The notes under the pieces: model-generated | What the model was told of the DNA's origin: nothing | The model's input: only the letters and a program-made list of their open reading frames with translations | Database searches by the model: none | Assembly (NCBI RefSeq): GCF_041146395.1 | Contig: NC_090997.1 | Coordinates: forward strand, 31,227,501-31,291,500 | Origin: Eulemur rufifrons | Taxonomy: Eukaryota; Chordata; Mammalia; Primates; Lemuridae | Reading direction: 5' to 3' | Length of the DNA stretch: 64,000 nucleotides | Position numbers and translations under genes: made by a program | Part shown: positions 48,081 to 60,256 of the stretch, one piece after another | How positions within the stretch are numbered: position 1 is the stretch's first letter | How the letters are laid out: every line of letters starts with the position of its first letter

Positions 48081-48135
48081 AAGAATAAATATTTTTTTTT
48101 TGAGACAGAGTCTCACTCTGTTGCAAGAATAAATA
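48081..48135 (-). mobile_element. 33-bp Alu insertion with 11-bp target-site duplications
   Basis: AAGAATAAATA is present at 48081-48091 and again at 48125-48135. Between them lie only a ten-T tail (48092-48101) and GAGACAGAGTCTCACTCTGT followed by TGC (48102-48124), the last 23 bases of an Alu on the minus strand. This is a complete retrotransposition event, 5'-truncated to almost nothing. Confidence 0.9.
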
Positions 48136-48274
48136 ATTTTAAATGTAGAAAAAATGAATAATAGAGATGAACTTACTCCTAAGGAACTATTGTGGGAAAA
48201 AAGTAATTTTTAAAAATGCACATTTAAAAAATAATATATGTTACTTCACACCTCTAAAAATAAAAAATGAATGT

Positions 48275-48815
48275 TCAAGCGATAGACAGCCTCTAAGATG
48301 GCTTCAATGACCCTGCCTCCTGCTATTTATAATACGCTTGCTTAGAACTCCCTGATGTTGACTCAAGCCTGGAACTGTTGACCAAAGGAATGCAGTGTGG
48401 AAGTGGCAGTGTGAATTTCAAGGTTAGGTTATAAAGGACACTACGGCTTCCACCAGGGCTCTTGGGTTCTGGGGTTGCTTACTCTAGGGAAAATCAGCCA
48501 CTATGCCATAAAGATGCTAAAGCTGCCAGATGCTGGGGTCCCTGACCAAAAGCTGGCATCAAATTGCCAGCCATATGAGTGAGCCACCTTTCAGAAGATC
48601 TTTTAGCCCCAGGCAAGCTTTGAGATGACTGTAGCACCTGCTGACATATGACTGCAACTATACAAAAGACGAAGAAAAGAGAAATGCCTGGCTGAGCCCT
48701 TCCCAAAAATATTCCTGACTTACAGAAACCATGAAAGATAATAGAAGATTATCATCATTTTAAGCCAGTATGTTTTGGATTGTTTCTAAAAGCAGCAATA
48801 AAGAGTTAATATATA
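48275..48815 (+). mobile_element. MaLR-type LTR (older, MLT1-like)
   Basis: Blocks in order: CTCTAAGATGGCTTCAATGA, CAAGGTTAGGTTATAAAGGA, CACTACGGCTTCCACCAGGG, TATGAGTGAGCCACCTTTCA, CTTACAGAAACCATGAAAGA, and CATTTTAAGCCAGTATGTTT near the 3' end. This matches a known old mammalian LTR group I place in the MaLRs. Confidence 0.65.
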
Positions 48816-51184
48816 AAGATTTTTAGAAAAAATAATTGTTCTTAATGATACTTTCTTATCAATATAAGTCACAGAGCTGTATTTTGACAACTAAGCATTA
48901 ATGCTTGTGGAAGCATCTTATTTGCATTGCAAATTACCTTGTACTATACTCTTTAAAAGAAAGTAAACTCCAAGGATATCACCTGGCAATGTGCAGAATG
49001 GTTTTTTTTTTAATATCTGATAATATAACTCATAGAAACTAGCAGATAACATCCCAGATACCACTGTATAACCCCTCTTTCATGGAGCCAATTGTCACAG
49101 AAGTGGGTCTTTAGAAGACTGTTAAGTCTTGAATAGGATAAGCCTTCTCTGGTGATGAATAGGAAGGACATAAAGGCTGTGGAAACTGCTAGCCACTGAA
49201 TGAAGTGAAATTTTTCACAAGGTGAAGAGAATGAATCTCACACCTTGTAAGGTCTTTTTATTAATAGCATACACCAAACTCTTTCCATTCCTCTTTTCTA
49301 TTTAGCCTACTAGTTAAGCATAATAATGGATGCCTGGGATAGCATACAAAATTCATTTCCATGATCCTACCATGTCATTTTATCTATTAGCTTCGACCTC
49401 ATTCCTCACATCTTACCTAAGAGTGCTTCTAATAGAGGAAAAAGACAGGCTTGAATTTTTCATTTTTTCTTTGTTTCCCCATTCTCAACCACTTTATGAA
49501 GTCTTGTTTGAGTAAGTAGGATTGCTTCAAAGTAGAGACATTTAGGAGTAAACATGAGAAGGCACAGGGCTACAGAGAATGTATAAGTAAAATTCTTAAG
49601 ATAACTAAGATTTACCTACTTTAATTTTAAGTATATCCAATTTTATTTATTTTAAAATCTTCTTGACTAAGAAACTCTGAAAATTTTACAATAGTCATAA
49701 TATGGAAGAAAATACAAAGTTTTCATATATTTTATTTATTAAAAAAAGAGGTTCAACTTCCAGGTTCAGCTTTGACTTGTAAAGAACTTGCCTGGAGGTA
49801 GTCATTCTTGTCCTTACAACAAGAAAAATGTTAAACAAACTGAAAATAAATGACTTTTTAAAAAACTCATCAGAGAATTGAGATCACAGGGCAAACCACC
49901 ACCTGAAAATTTGGAGAGAGAACACAGATGAGATCATCTTGCTGGAGCAGAAGCTGCTGGACCCATAACTGGTAGATACACTTGAATCATAATTTTGGTG
50001 AATTGCTGTAGGCTTGAGTGTAGACTAGCTTGAGAATGAGGACTCCTAAGAGGTCAGTCTTAGGAGGGAATCCCTACATTTTCATTTATTTTACTTCCAG
50101 GACCCCCATCATGTTCTCACAGTGAAGATTCAAGAAAAATCTCCTCATGTTCTGGCAGGAGAAAAGTAACCATTTTGAAGTATATTCAGAGCTTTTTCCG
50201 TACCTAAGGGCTACTTTCAAAGAAAAATGACTTTAAAAAAACCTTACCTAGTCTGGGGAAAGGGCAATTATTCAACCTCAGCCCCACCCCAAGCCTTCCT
50301 GTCTCACCAAAGGGAAGAAAAAAGGTCTAAGAAACACTTGTGAAGGTCGTAGTCCGGGAACATAGGCCCACTGAGATACTGATATGTATTCATAGCATGA
50401 TAGAACCTTTCTCTTCCCCATATCTTTCTACCACAACAGGGTTCTAGCATAGTGACAGTGAACTACAACTAAAGGAGCTACAAGAAACAAATTCTACTTA
50501 AGAGAAATTCTTAGGTAAACATAGAGATAGTCATCTATTGTTATCTGTTAATCCATTAATAATTGCTAATAGTTTCAATCATTTTTATTTGGTTTTAAGA
50601 AACCATCCTTGCATAGAGTGTTAATGAAATATCAATACTGTCATATTTTAGTGAGGGTTTTTTGGTTGTTAAAAATAGCAAGTAAAATACTGACTTACAT
50701 TGCTCTACTGCCACCTGATGGCAATGACTAGAATTACGGGCACAGTAGACTTAATACACTCTTTGACAAATAGTTATTGAGGTTTACCACACTTAGGGCC
50801 TGTGTCTAAGTGAGTCTATACTATTTAGGACTGGCAAACATTAAAATAATATTTGCTGAATCATATAAATTATTCATGAAATACCTGTAACCATCACTAG
50901 TTTATCATCATTACTTTTCACTAAAGTTTTGAAAGGTTACACTTGTAGATTTTTCACACCAAATGTATAGTTTAGAAAAACATATTTGACTCCATATTGT
51001 TAGTGGATATTCAATTTCTTAATTTATTTAATATCTCCTAATAATCTTAAGACATTATTAGTAAATTAATAACTCTAAATACATATGCCTGCCTTCTGAA
51101 ATGATGACAATGATTATAATGGTAACAATTATAGCAAGAAACAATATGGCTTAAGCCCCCATTTTATAAAATGTATTAAAACCT
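48816..51184. other. no recognised feature, 2.4 kb
   Basis: AT-rich unique-looking sequence. No gene, RNA or repeat assigned. Confidence 0.35.
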
Positions 51185-51605
51185 CTAACATAGGGGTTCT
51201 TGATTCAGATTACAGTAGAATCCAGGGATCCATAAGTTTGAAAGGGGAAAATACATCTTTATTTTTCCTAAACTTTAATGAAAATTTAGCATTTCTTTTA
51301 ATAGAAATTTGGAATTTTCTTCTATAGAAATCACAAATATTTTCATCACACATTATATTTACAACTGCCATCTTGAAAAACTTGTTTAAGCTCATTACTG
51401 CTTTGAAATTATGAGTTACTGGACTCATCACAGATCTTGTTATTTAACATAAAAATCATATATTACTATGTCCATGATCTTTAATATTTTGATAACTATT
51501 TAAATATGATTGGCTTTCTTTAAAGTCCTATGTGTTTTATATTTCAATCACACCAAAAGGTTCTATGATGCAAAAGAAAAAATAAAGGTTAAGAACCTCT
51601 GAAAT
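51185..51605. mobile_element. probable non-autonomous hAT element
   Basis: Left end ATAGGGGTTCTTGATTC and right end AAGGTTAAGAACCTCTG are imperfect inverted repeats of the TTCTTAACC type found on hAT/Charlie-like elements, with a mostly AT-rich interior. No transposase. Target duplication not clear. Confidence 0.45.
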
Positions 51606-51785
51606 AGCTCATTTAATCCTTATAACCGTATGACATTGATATTATCATTCCCTTTTTAAAACTAAGGAAAATGAAGTGTGCAAGGTTGAATGACCTGCCC
51701 AAGTTGACAGAACCAATAAATCTCAGATCTAAGATTAAAATCTAAACCCATCTGGCTTCAGAACTTGTCCCCTTGACCATTGGTC
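51606..51785 (-). mobile_element. MIR SINE
   Basis: AGCTCATTTAATCCTTATAA, ATTCCCTTTTTAAAACTAAG and GAATGACCTGCCCAAGTTGA, ending near CATCTGGCTTCAGAACTTG, form an antisense MIR. Confidence 0.8.
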
Positions 51786-53201
51786 TATTATAGCCTGTTA
51801 GGAATTTAAATCCTAGGACAGAGGCTTTCAAATTGTTGTCTACAGACCCCTGGGGTTCTTTGTATGTGCTCCAGCAGATGTCATGGCAAGAAGGAAGGAC
51901 CTCGCTACAGGTGGACCATCCCCTGTTGACAATTGGAATTCCATTTAAAAAAATTTGCTTTTAAAACTTCTGTCCTCTAACACTAAACAAGTTCTGAACT
52001 GTTGCCCTAAAATACCATAATAATATACAAATCTTAGTCACAAAACATACTTTAAAAAATCAAATGTCAGAAAGGGATTTTCATTGTCAGCCAGTTTAGT
52101 CAGCCCAGGCTCCACATAAACAATTTCACTGAGAAATTTAGTCCTTCACAACATTAACCTGAGAATCAAGTAGGTTTTTACAGATATCATAGAACATCCC
52201 CAATCTTGGCTCCTCAAAGTCAACTATGGAACAGGGGAAAATCCCAGAACATTCCAACATTGCACCCACCCCAAGCCCCCAACCCCAAGATCCTAAGTAT
52301 ATTCTATAATTTTTGTAAGACAGAGTGGGCCGGCAGATAGACTGAAAATATCTGAGGACGGGCAACATGTTTGACTTGGCTGTAGTACATGTTTAATATA
52401 CAGTCACTCAACCTCATTTCTATCTTATTTTTGTTGTTACACCAAACTACTTGGTTAGTTTCTGTGGGATTTCTGTGAGTTCTATGGAACAGTTTCAAGA
52501 TTATAGACTAGGTAGAATTTTCGCTTTATGTGGATGTTGTATGTTTGGAAATGCTACCTATTCAATTAGAAAGGCTTAAATTGAGGCAAGAAAGGTTGTA
52601 TTTTTTAAACATTAGATTTTTCCTCTCAGGATGTTATTCAGGTTCACGAGGAGTGGAGATGGGTTAGGGGAAAAAAAGAAAAGCTTTTTTAAGATTCATT
52701 CTTTTTGTGATTGGTCACAAGGAAGTGCAGGGGCTGGCTAGGTTAAAATTAAAAGTAGAAGCTGATTTAGTATCTTGTTTCTGTCATTAGATGTCTCAGA
52801 AGGACCAATAGGTGTGTCATTCAGCATTATTAAATATCCCAGAAAATGTTAAATATTAAAGATCTTTGAACATCATATTCCAGCACCTTGGGATATAAAG
52901 AAATGAATGAAAAATAACTTGAAAAAACAGATGGTGCTCGATGAGAGAAAGAATATGATCAAAATATGGGGGAAATACAACCTTAGTGGTAGATCATGAC
53001 TGTCCAAAAATCTTGTGAGTAAACAGAGCATCTCTGTGCAGGCTTTTCACTGATTCTGGACTTCTTATAACTGAAACAAGGAGAAAAACCTTCTTTAATC
53101 AGTGATTGGCCAGTAGCCTACATATCTGCTTTCAGATGAAAATCTCATTTCCTTGTAACCTGTTCTCTTCACCCTCAATTCCCTGGCAAAACAACACCAG
53201 G

Positions 53202-53229
53202 GTGTAGTACTCTACATGTAGTACTACAC
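53202..53229. repeat. near-perfect dyad
   Basis: GTGTAGTA (53202-53209) and TACTACAC (53222-53229) flank CT and then the perfect palindrome CTACATGTAG (53212-53221). Only two extra bases break the symmetry. Confidence 0.85.
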
Positions 53230-53388
53230 ATTTTATTTAGCACTTTAAGCATAGTCTTCCTAAACTGTACAAATAGTTATTACATAAGCAAAAACAGCAT
53301 ATGCAGTGGATTTGACTACCCTAGCCTCCCCTTTCTACTGTGGATTAACTCTGATTAATAATTGTCAACCTCAAGGATAACTAAACTG

Positions 53389-53414
53389 TCTCTCTCTCTC
53401 TCTCTCTCTCTCTC
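53389..53414 (+). repeat. (TC)n microsatellite
   Basis: About 13 dinucleotide units, followed by a looser C/T-rich stretch to 53428. Confidence 0.9.
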
Positions 53415-53659
53415 CTTTCTCTCTTTCTTACATGAAAATATCAGAAAAATATCAAGGGACAGACACGATTTAAGCAAACATTCAAGTCGCAGTGAGAGGT
53501 CCAATAGGTGCCATAGGCAAGAGTGATGGACAAAAGAGACAGGCAGGGCCAGGAGCAGAATTGCAGTAACAAGACAGAGAAGCAAAAACCTAGGCTGCTA
53601 AAGAGAACATGGTGGAACAGTTCAAGACTTGAAAGCACAAAACCTCAGGCCTCCCTGTA

Positions 53660-53885
53660 ACATCATCAACATCTTGCCCTCCCACGTGATCTCACTATCT
53701 CAAGACCAGACATTTTCCAACGCTATCTTTCCACTTTCATATTTCCTCAGCATGTTCTCAACCCCCAACTGCCATAGAGCGAAATCACAAAACCTCATTC
53801 TTTGAATGTGTTTGCTGCGATAGCCCCAGAGCCTAAAACAGGGCCAATGCATTCCCAATATGTGTGTTAAATAAATGCATTTTAC
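53660..53885 (+). mobile_element. L2 LINE 3' end
   Basis: CAACGCTATCTTTCCACTTT then GATAGCCCCAGAGCCTAAAA and TGTGTTAAATAAATGCATTT match a diverged L2 3' terminus. Confidence 0.65.
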
Positions 53886-54184
53886 TGATCACTCAACATA
53901 ACTTATTGCTCTCCCTGAGCATTCATATTTATATGATATATTAACCCCACAATCTATAATATATAAATATATATTAAATGGAGATATGTGTAGGGCAGTT
54001 TGTATGGATAGCAATGTTAGCGTGAACCCTTTAACCCAGGGACTTATAACTTAGATAGAAGGAAGGATACACATACAATAAGTTAAGCCATACATCACAG
54101 TATGTACTATTTGCTGAAATAAGTGATTTTTTTTACATGTTTACAGGAGAAACCAACACAGGTGGATCCAGGAAGGAAAGCTTC

Positions 54185-54400
54185 ATGCTAAGAATAACAA
54201 TAGCAAAAGGTGTTCAGTTTTTAAGCAAGTGCTTTATGTATATTATCTAATTCAAGTTATTTCTCACCACATTATGAAGTATGTACTCATCTCAATTATA
54301 CAGATAACAACTCCAGCTAAGTGTCAGGCTGGAGTTTCCCTCTGGTCACACACCTAGCAAACATGGATCTGGCTCTGGAGCCCATACTCATACCAACCAT
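54185..54400 (-). mobile_element. MIR SINE
   Basis: AAGCAAGTGCTTTATGTATA, CATTATGAAGTATGTACTCA and CTAGCAAACATGGATCTGGC in antisense MIR order. Confidence 0.75.
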
Positions 54401-54444
54401 GCTTACATAAAGGAGTATAGGCCTATACTTATCACTAGTAATAA

Positions 54445-54660
54445 TGATAATAGGTTCTAACATTGATTGATTGCTTCCTATGTGCCAGGCACTACACTAA
54501 ACGCTTTATATATAATATTTTATTTAATTCACACAAAAATTCTATGAGGCATGTTCAGTCATGAGTCCCACTTTACAGAGGAACAAACTAGGACTTAGAG
54601 AGGTTAAATAATCTGCCCAAGTTTCACAAGTAGTAATGAAGCCAGAACACAGAGTAAGCC
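54445..54660 (-). mobile_element. MIR SINE
   Basis: ATTGATTGATTGCTTCCTAT, GTGCCAGGCACTACACTAAA, TCTATGAGGCATGTTCAGTC, TTACAGAGGAACAAACTAGG and CTGCCCAAGTTTCACAAGTA. A well-preserved antisense MIR, adjacent to the previous one. Confidence 0.88.
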
Positions 54661-55764
54661 ATCCTAGCTCAAGAGCCTGCACACTTAACGAGCACACAAG
54701 AGAGACAAGTTACACATAGCAGGCAGCTTTGGAGATTAAACCGTGCAGTGGCAAAGAGTACAGTAATATGCGAGCATTTAAACCCAACTATATCTTCCAA
54801 CCCTTTTAAAGCAATGTGAACTCTCTGAAACTTTAATTTGAATGGAGACTGTCCCCTGCAATTGAAAGAAAGTGATTTTTGACTGTTGAACAGAGACCTA
54901 TTTGATACAGAATTTATTATTGTAAAAAAGTTGTCACAATAGAGTTCTAAAATCTGGACCAAGGGTGGTCACCAGAAATCCCTTCACAGAGCAACATGGA
55001 CAGCCCTTGAAGCAGGCACTGTAGTGCTCTCTCATAAGCGGTTTCAGTTACCTATGGTCAACCACAGTCTGAAAATATATACAATAAAATATTTTGAGAG
55101 AGAAAAACCACATTCACATAACTCTTATTCCAGTATATTGTTATAATGGCTTTGTTTTATTAATAGTTGTTACTGATCTCTTACTATGCCTAATTCATAA
55201 ATTAAACTTCATCATAGGTTTGTACATATAGGAAAAAAACATAGTGAATATGGAGTTTGGTACCATCCAGGGTTTCAGGCATTCACTGGGCATCTTGAAA
55301 CATATCCCCCATGGATAAGGGGAGACCATAGTACACATCAGCTCTTCTCTGGGTCTCCAGCCTGCAACCCTATCCTGCAGATTTTGGATTTGTCAGCCTC
55401 CATAATCATGTTAGCCAATTTATTACAATAATCTATTGCTAGATAGATATAGATAAAGATATAGACATAGACATCTTACTGGTTCTGTTTTTCTGAAAAT
55501 CCCTGGCTAATATAGTAAAAGAAAAAGTCATAAATGGTATAAAGAAATAAAAATACAATAGGTATTTTTTGATAAAAATGTATGGCATTAGAATGATAGA
55601 CTTTTGTCAAGGGACAGATTGCATTGCATAAACTATAGTTAATACATGTTTGAAAGGAAATTTGCTAACCCCAATAAGATAACTCTAAATGAATGAAAGA
55701 GATGAACAAGTATATATGTGTGTGTGTATCACGTTTCTATTGATTTTATTAATTACTACATGCA
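54661..55764. other. no recognised feature
   Basis: Contains an imperfect (GATA)n-like tract at about 55441-55475. 55020-55340 (GTTTCAGTTACCTATGGTCA, CCACAGTCTGAAAATATATA and CAGGCATTCACTGGGCATCT) resembles an old DNA-transposon or MER-type repeat, not named. Confidence 0.35.
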
Positions 55765-56021
55765 TAACTGAATTTTTTTTCTTTTATTTATTTATTTTTA
55801 TTTCAGAGTATTACAGGGGAAAAAACACTTTGGTTATATAAATTGCCTTTGCACCACCCTAGTCAGAGTAAGTACATGTGGTGTGTTTGTTTTTCCATTC
55901 TTGTGATACTTCACTTAGAAGAATGGGATACAGCTCCATCCAAGAGTCAGCTCCATCCAATTTTTTATGGCTGAATAGTACCCCATGGTATCCATATACC
56001 ACATTTTATTAACTGAATTTT
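55765..56021 (-). mobile_element. short L1 3' end with perfect 12-bp target-site duplications
   Basis: TAACTGAATTTT is present at 55765-55776 and 56010-56021. The insert (55777-56009) is an antisense L1: tail, 3' UTR (TATAAATTGCCTTTGCACCA), and the ORF2 end (ATGGCTGAATAGTACCCCAT). The 3' UTR lacks the whole G-rich module, and GCTCCATCCAA occurs twice in 55930-55960, so it is internally rearranged. It is related to the copy at 8752. Confidence 0.9.
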
Positions 56022-57578
56022 CTAACAGTCTTGTTTGGTTTATCATTTGTATTCATAATCTTGAAAATATAAGAATGGGGTGTTAATCTTACTTCAACTG
56101 CTCATTTCACTCAGGTTCCTGGTTTTAGCTTAAGGTTAACTCTTTTTCAATCCTCTCTACTCATAGTATTCTTCCTGTACTGCCATTTCTAGAGTTACCT
56201 TTTTTATGTATATTATTGCCCTCCTATGTTACACTCAACTCCTAAATTTCTCATATATCTTATCCCAAGTTCAGCAGCAAAATTACTGTAAAATTAATAA
56301 TGCCAAACTTATTAGGGCCCCTCACTCCATGGGTCACTTTCAAAGCCACTGGAGGTGCCTTAACAATGCTTTTGTGAAATCTGGAAAAATTAAGTATTTT
56401 GGAATACTTTTTCTTAAAGAGAATCCCAGTAAGCAGAACAAATACTCACAACCCTGACCTCTGAGGCCACTGCTTAAATAGCCTCACCCAGCCACCATAA
56501 CCACTGCCGCAGAGGCCCAAGCAGAGCAAACTCCCACACCACCCTTCTCAATGGAGAGGGACTTGCCCAGCCCCCTGCCCAAGCTTCCAACAGGGGCCTG
56601 GGGACCAACCACCCCTCCATACAGATATATCCCAGCACCAGCTCAGATTGTGACAACCACAGGAGAAAGGGATTAACCAAGAGAACAGTTGTATCATAGG
56701 TTTTCAGTGCATCCACCCCTCTCTTGCTGGGTCAAACCTCCACAGCAAAACACAAAAGCTCTACCTAGGGACCACTCCTTCTTCTCACTAAGTAGGAGAG
56801 TTCCCAGCAAAGGAGAACAGGTGGGCCACAAATCTATCTTCTCTCTGTCTAAGAGAAGAGATTTCAGAAGAGAAGACCCTAGCAAAGGAATACTGCCAAC
56901 ATGGAAAAACAAGCTAGTTTGATACCCTCACAGGATCACATAAGATCCATAGGAATGGACTCCAACAAGAAGGAAGTTGTTGAAATGTCAGAAATGGAAT
57001 TCAGAATATGGATGGCAAACAAAATAAATGGGCTTGAATAGAAAGATGAAAACCAATACAAAGAAGCCAAAAACATTCCAGGATGGAAATAAAATAAATG
57101 AAAAACTCACTTTGAGACTCCATCTCAAAAAAAAAAGAAAAAAGGAAAAAAATTAATTCAAGATGGGTAAAAGCCATACATGTAAGGCATAAACCTTAAA
57201 AATTTTAGAAGAAAACATAGGAAAAACTCTTCTAGACATTGGCTTAGGCAAAGAATTTACAATTAAAACCCCAAAGGCTAACACAGCAACTACAAAAATA
57301 AACGAAACTTAATTAAATTAAAAAGCTTTTGGCAGCAAAGGAAATAATCAACAGAGTGAATAGACAACCTACAGAATGGGAGAAAATATTCACAAACTAT
57401 ACATCAGACTAAGGACTAATATCCAGAATCTACAAAGAACTTGAACAAATCAGCAAGAAAAAAAACCCCAAACAATCCCATCAAAAAGTAGTCAAAAGAC
57501 ATGAAGAGAAGTTTTTCAAAAGAAGATTGAAAAATGGCCAAAAACATAGGAAAAAATGCTCAACATCACTAATCATTC

Positions 57579-58160
57579 ATGGAAATGCAAATTAAAACTA
57601 CAATGAGACACCACATTACCTCTATCAGAATGGCCATGCAAAAGTCAAAAAACAATAGCTGCTGGCACGGATGCAGAGGGAAAGGAACGCTTTTACACTG
57701 TTGGTGGGACTGCAAATTAGTACAACCTCTATGGAAAACAGATGGAGATTCCTTAAAGAAATAAATGTAGACCTATCATTCCATCCAGCAATGTCACTGC
57801 TGGGTATCTACCCCAAGGACAAGAAGTCATTTTATAAAAAAGACACCTGCATTCAAATGCTTATTGCAGCACAGTTCACGATTCCAAAGATGTGGAATCA
57901 ATCTAAGTGCCCATCAATTCACGATTGGATAATGAAAATGTGGTGTGTGTGTGTGTGTGTGTGTATGTGTGTGTGTGTATGTGTATATACACATACACAG
58001 AAACACACACACCATGGGGTACTACTCAGCCACAAAAAGGAATGAAATAATGTCTTTTGCAGCAACTTGGATGGAACTGGAGACCATTATCCTAAGTAAA
58101 ATATTTCAAGAATGGAAAACCAAACACCACATGTTCTCACTAATAAGTGGGAGCTAAACA
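57579..58160 (+). pseudogene. L1 ORF2 C-terminal remnant
   Basis: Two frames (57579-57764 and 57671-58045) are needed to follow the protein. The cysteine-rich segment (CRGKGTLLHCWWDC, preceded by CWHG) and KLVQPLW are in the first frame. The second frame carries on with HPAMSLLGIYPKDKKSF and QFTIPKMWNQSKCPSIHDWI. A TG-microsatellite then replaces the usual [14 protein letters not shown] region. Inactive. Confidence 0.8.
57940..58010 (+). repeat. (TG)n/(CA)n microsatellite with hairpin potential, inside L1
   Basis: GTGTGTGTGTGTGTGTGTAT, further TG units, then GTATATACACATACACAGAA and ACACACACACC. The centre GTGTATATACAC is a perfect palindrome. It has grown at the L1 site that normally reads like TGTGGTATATATACACCATGG. 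Confidence 0.9.
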
Positions 58161-58439
58161 ATGGGTACACATGGACACAAAGAGATAAAAAGGATGTTGG
58201 AAACCAAGAAGAGGGGAGAGTGTGGGGGTGTGGGATAAAAACTTACCCATTGGGTCCAATGAACATTATTCTGGTGACGGGCACACCCAAGGCCCTGACT
58301 TAAGGATTATACAAGGCATCCATGTAACAAAAACATTTGTACACCCTTAATCTTAACATTTTGGAAGAAAAGAAGAGTAAATTTAAAAAAAGACTTCAGA
58401 TGAGATTAGCCATGTTCAAGGTGGTAAAAAGAGATTTTA

Positions 58440-58580
58440 CATGCTCTTGCCATAAAAAAGTGGGGGTGACTATGAGATGATAGATACCTTAATTAACTTG
58501 ACTAGAGTAACCATTTCACTATGTATATGTATATCAAAACATCATATTGTACAATTTAGATATGTACAATAAAATAATTG
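58440..58580 (+). mobile_element. ancient L1 (L1M) 3' end
   Basis: GGTGACTATGAGATGATAGA, TTAATTAACTTGACTAGAGT, then ATCAAAACATCATATTGTAC and GTACAATAAAATAATTGAAG are the old L1M terminus. It is separate from and older than the L1 ending at 58375. Confidence 0.75.
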
Positions 58581-60254
58581 AAGATTTCAGGTCAAAAGTA
58601 AGAAGTGCCCCATCCTGTGGCAAAGTGATGGAAAGTTTATTGCCACATGAGTCTAGGTTTAGATAAGTAACAGGTATGAGGCTGAGGTGGTGACAGTGGG
58701 TCATTACCAGTCTCACAAGGTTTAGAAGTAATTGTCTTGAGTAAACAGGAAAACTGCCTGAAAAAGAGGAAAGCACACTGTCCTCAAGAAAGCCTGAAAG
58801 GAAAACTCCCCACATTAAGCTCTTCTAAAATAGCTGACAGAAACACTCATGAGATTATGATTTTGGCAGCACAGAGGAAGAGATGTTGCCAACTTCATAG
58901 CCAAACCATTGAATTAATGTTGCTTTATCTTAATTAAACTTATTATAAACATTCACTAAGTGTATTTGTCCTGTCTTTCCAATATTCTCAGGAGTACTAG
59001 AAGAAGAAATATGCCAACCTAGCAATATTCCATGAAATTGATTACCTAGGGAAATTTGTTAAATTGTACTCAAACATGGATGCTTTCCTTGGATGTACTC
59101 TTTGGATTTTACGGTTAGTTTTTAATTCATTGGAGCAGTAGTAACACTTTTTTAGGAAAACAAATCCTGAATGAAGCCCCTAAACAAAAATCTACTGATT
59201 TAATATTTATTTATTAATAATCTGGTTAATGAACTTTAGTAAGTGATCACCATTTGTCAATGCCTTGTGAAATCTCCCATTTCCAACCAAAAATGGTTTA
59301 TTAATATTTCCTTTGTTCTATATTACAAACTCTATAATTTTTCAACAGATTAATTACATATCTCACTGAGTTGCAATATTGCTGAATGATTATTGACTGT
59401 ATATCACAGAACCTAAAAAAATTACCCTTTCATTCTGAAATATAATGATCTGCATTTTAAAATGCTCTAGAAGACCATATTTTTCAACTGTTTATGTAAA
59501 TTGCTAAACTTTCTTATTAAGAATGGTTTTCACTTTACTGTAAACATAACCATGCACACGCTCTTAATGAGCAATTCATTTACATTGGTAGATGTATTAT
59601 CCACTTCATCATTCAAAACGAACTTCATATTTCTAGAGCAAGTTTTTTCCCCAAAGCTAAAGATGTTTTATATGTCATAAACTGAGAATGCCTATAAGGT
59701 ACTTAGCAATAACCAGCATCATCAAACTACACTCAGGGTAATCAAAGCTAGAGGTAATAAGACAGTTGTGGTTAAACTAGACGAATACCTTTACAATTAA
59801 GTAAGTGCTTTATTTGAAAGATTAATGTCAAAGTCCTAGACTTCATTTGTCTTTTTCTTTGTTTGTTTTTGCTTGTTTGATTTTTGTTTATTCATTTCCT
59901 TAATTATTACTTAGAAATGTAGTTGTGCAGTAATCTAGCAAGAAAACCTGAAGGAGAATCCTGATTTTTCTGTGCATCCTAGGTAATGACTCACCATTTG
60001 ACTTTGAGCCAAGGTTCAAACCGATACAATCCTCTTCTTGGTCAAGATTACTGCTCCAGAAGAAAAATGACATTTATTTACTTCTCTACAGAGCTACAAA
60101 TTTTAATTAATGGTTTCAAAGATCTTTTGACCTCCTTGAACATATACTATCCTTTATATAATATCTCTATTTTTGGTTTGGTCATATTTTTTAAATCACA
60201 TTTAAAATGACTTCTATGACAGAGATTGCAATAAAATGTTAGTTAAGCTAAAAT
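58581..60254. other. no recognised feature
   Basis: AT-rich unique-looking sequence of 1.7 kb without supportable gene or repeat. Confidence 0.35.
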
Positions 60255-60256
60255 TA

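Larger units (their letters stand above)
51786..53659. other. mostly unassigned sequence
   Basis: No gene. 51830-51920 may be a hAT-like fragment (AGACCCCTGGGGTTCTTTGT). It contains a small dyad at 53202-53229 and a (TC)n tract at 53389-53414. Confidence 0.3.
56410..58375 (+). mobile_element. L1 with large internal deletion
   Basis: 5' UTR and start of ORF1 (56410-57105): CCTGACCTCTGAGGCCACTG, then a leader ending in the ORF1 opening near AATGTCAGAAATGGAATTCA. At 57105-57155 a short Alu 3' end with an A-rich tail sits at the junction. Beyond it the sequence is late ORF2 (AACTCTTCTAGACATTGGCT, 57225 on) through the C-terminal region, then 3' UTR text (TGGGTCCAATGAACATTATT, GGCATCCATGTAACAAAAAC) and the end near 58340-58375. 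About 4 kb of ORF1/ORF2 is missing. It is old and stop-ridden. Confidence 0.85.
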
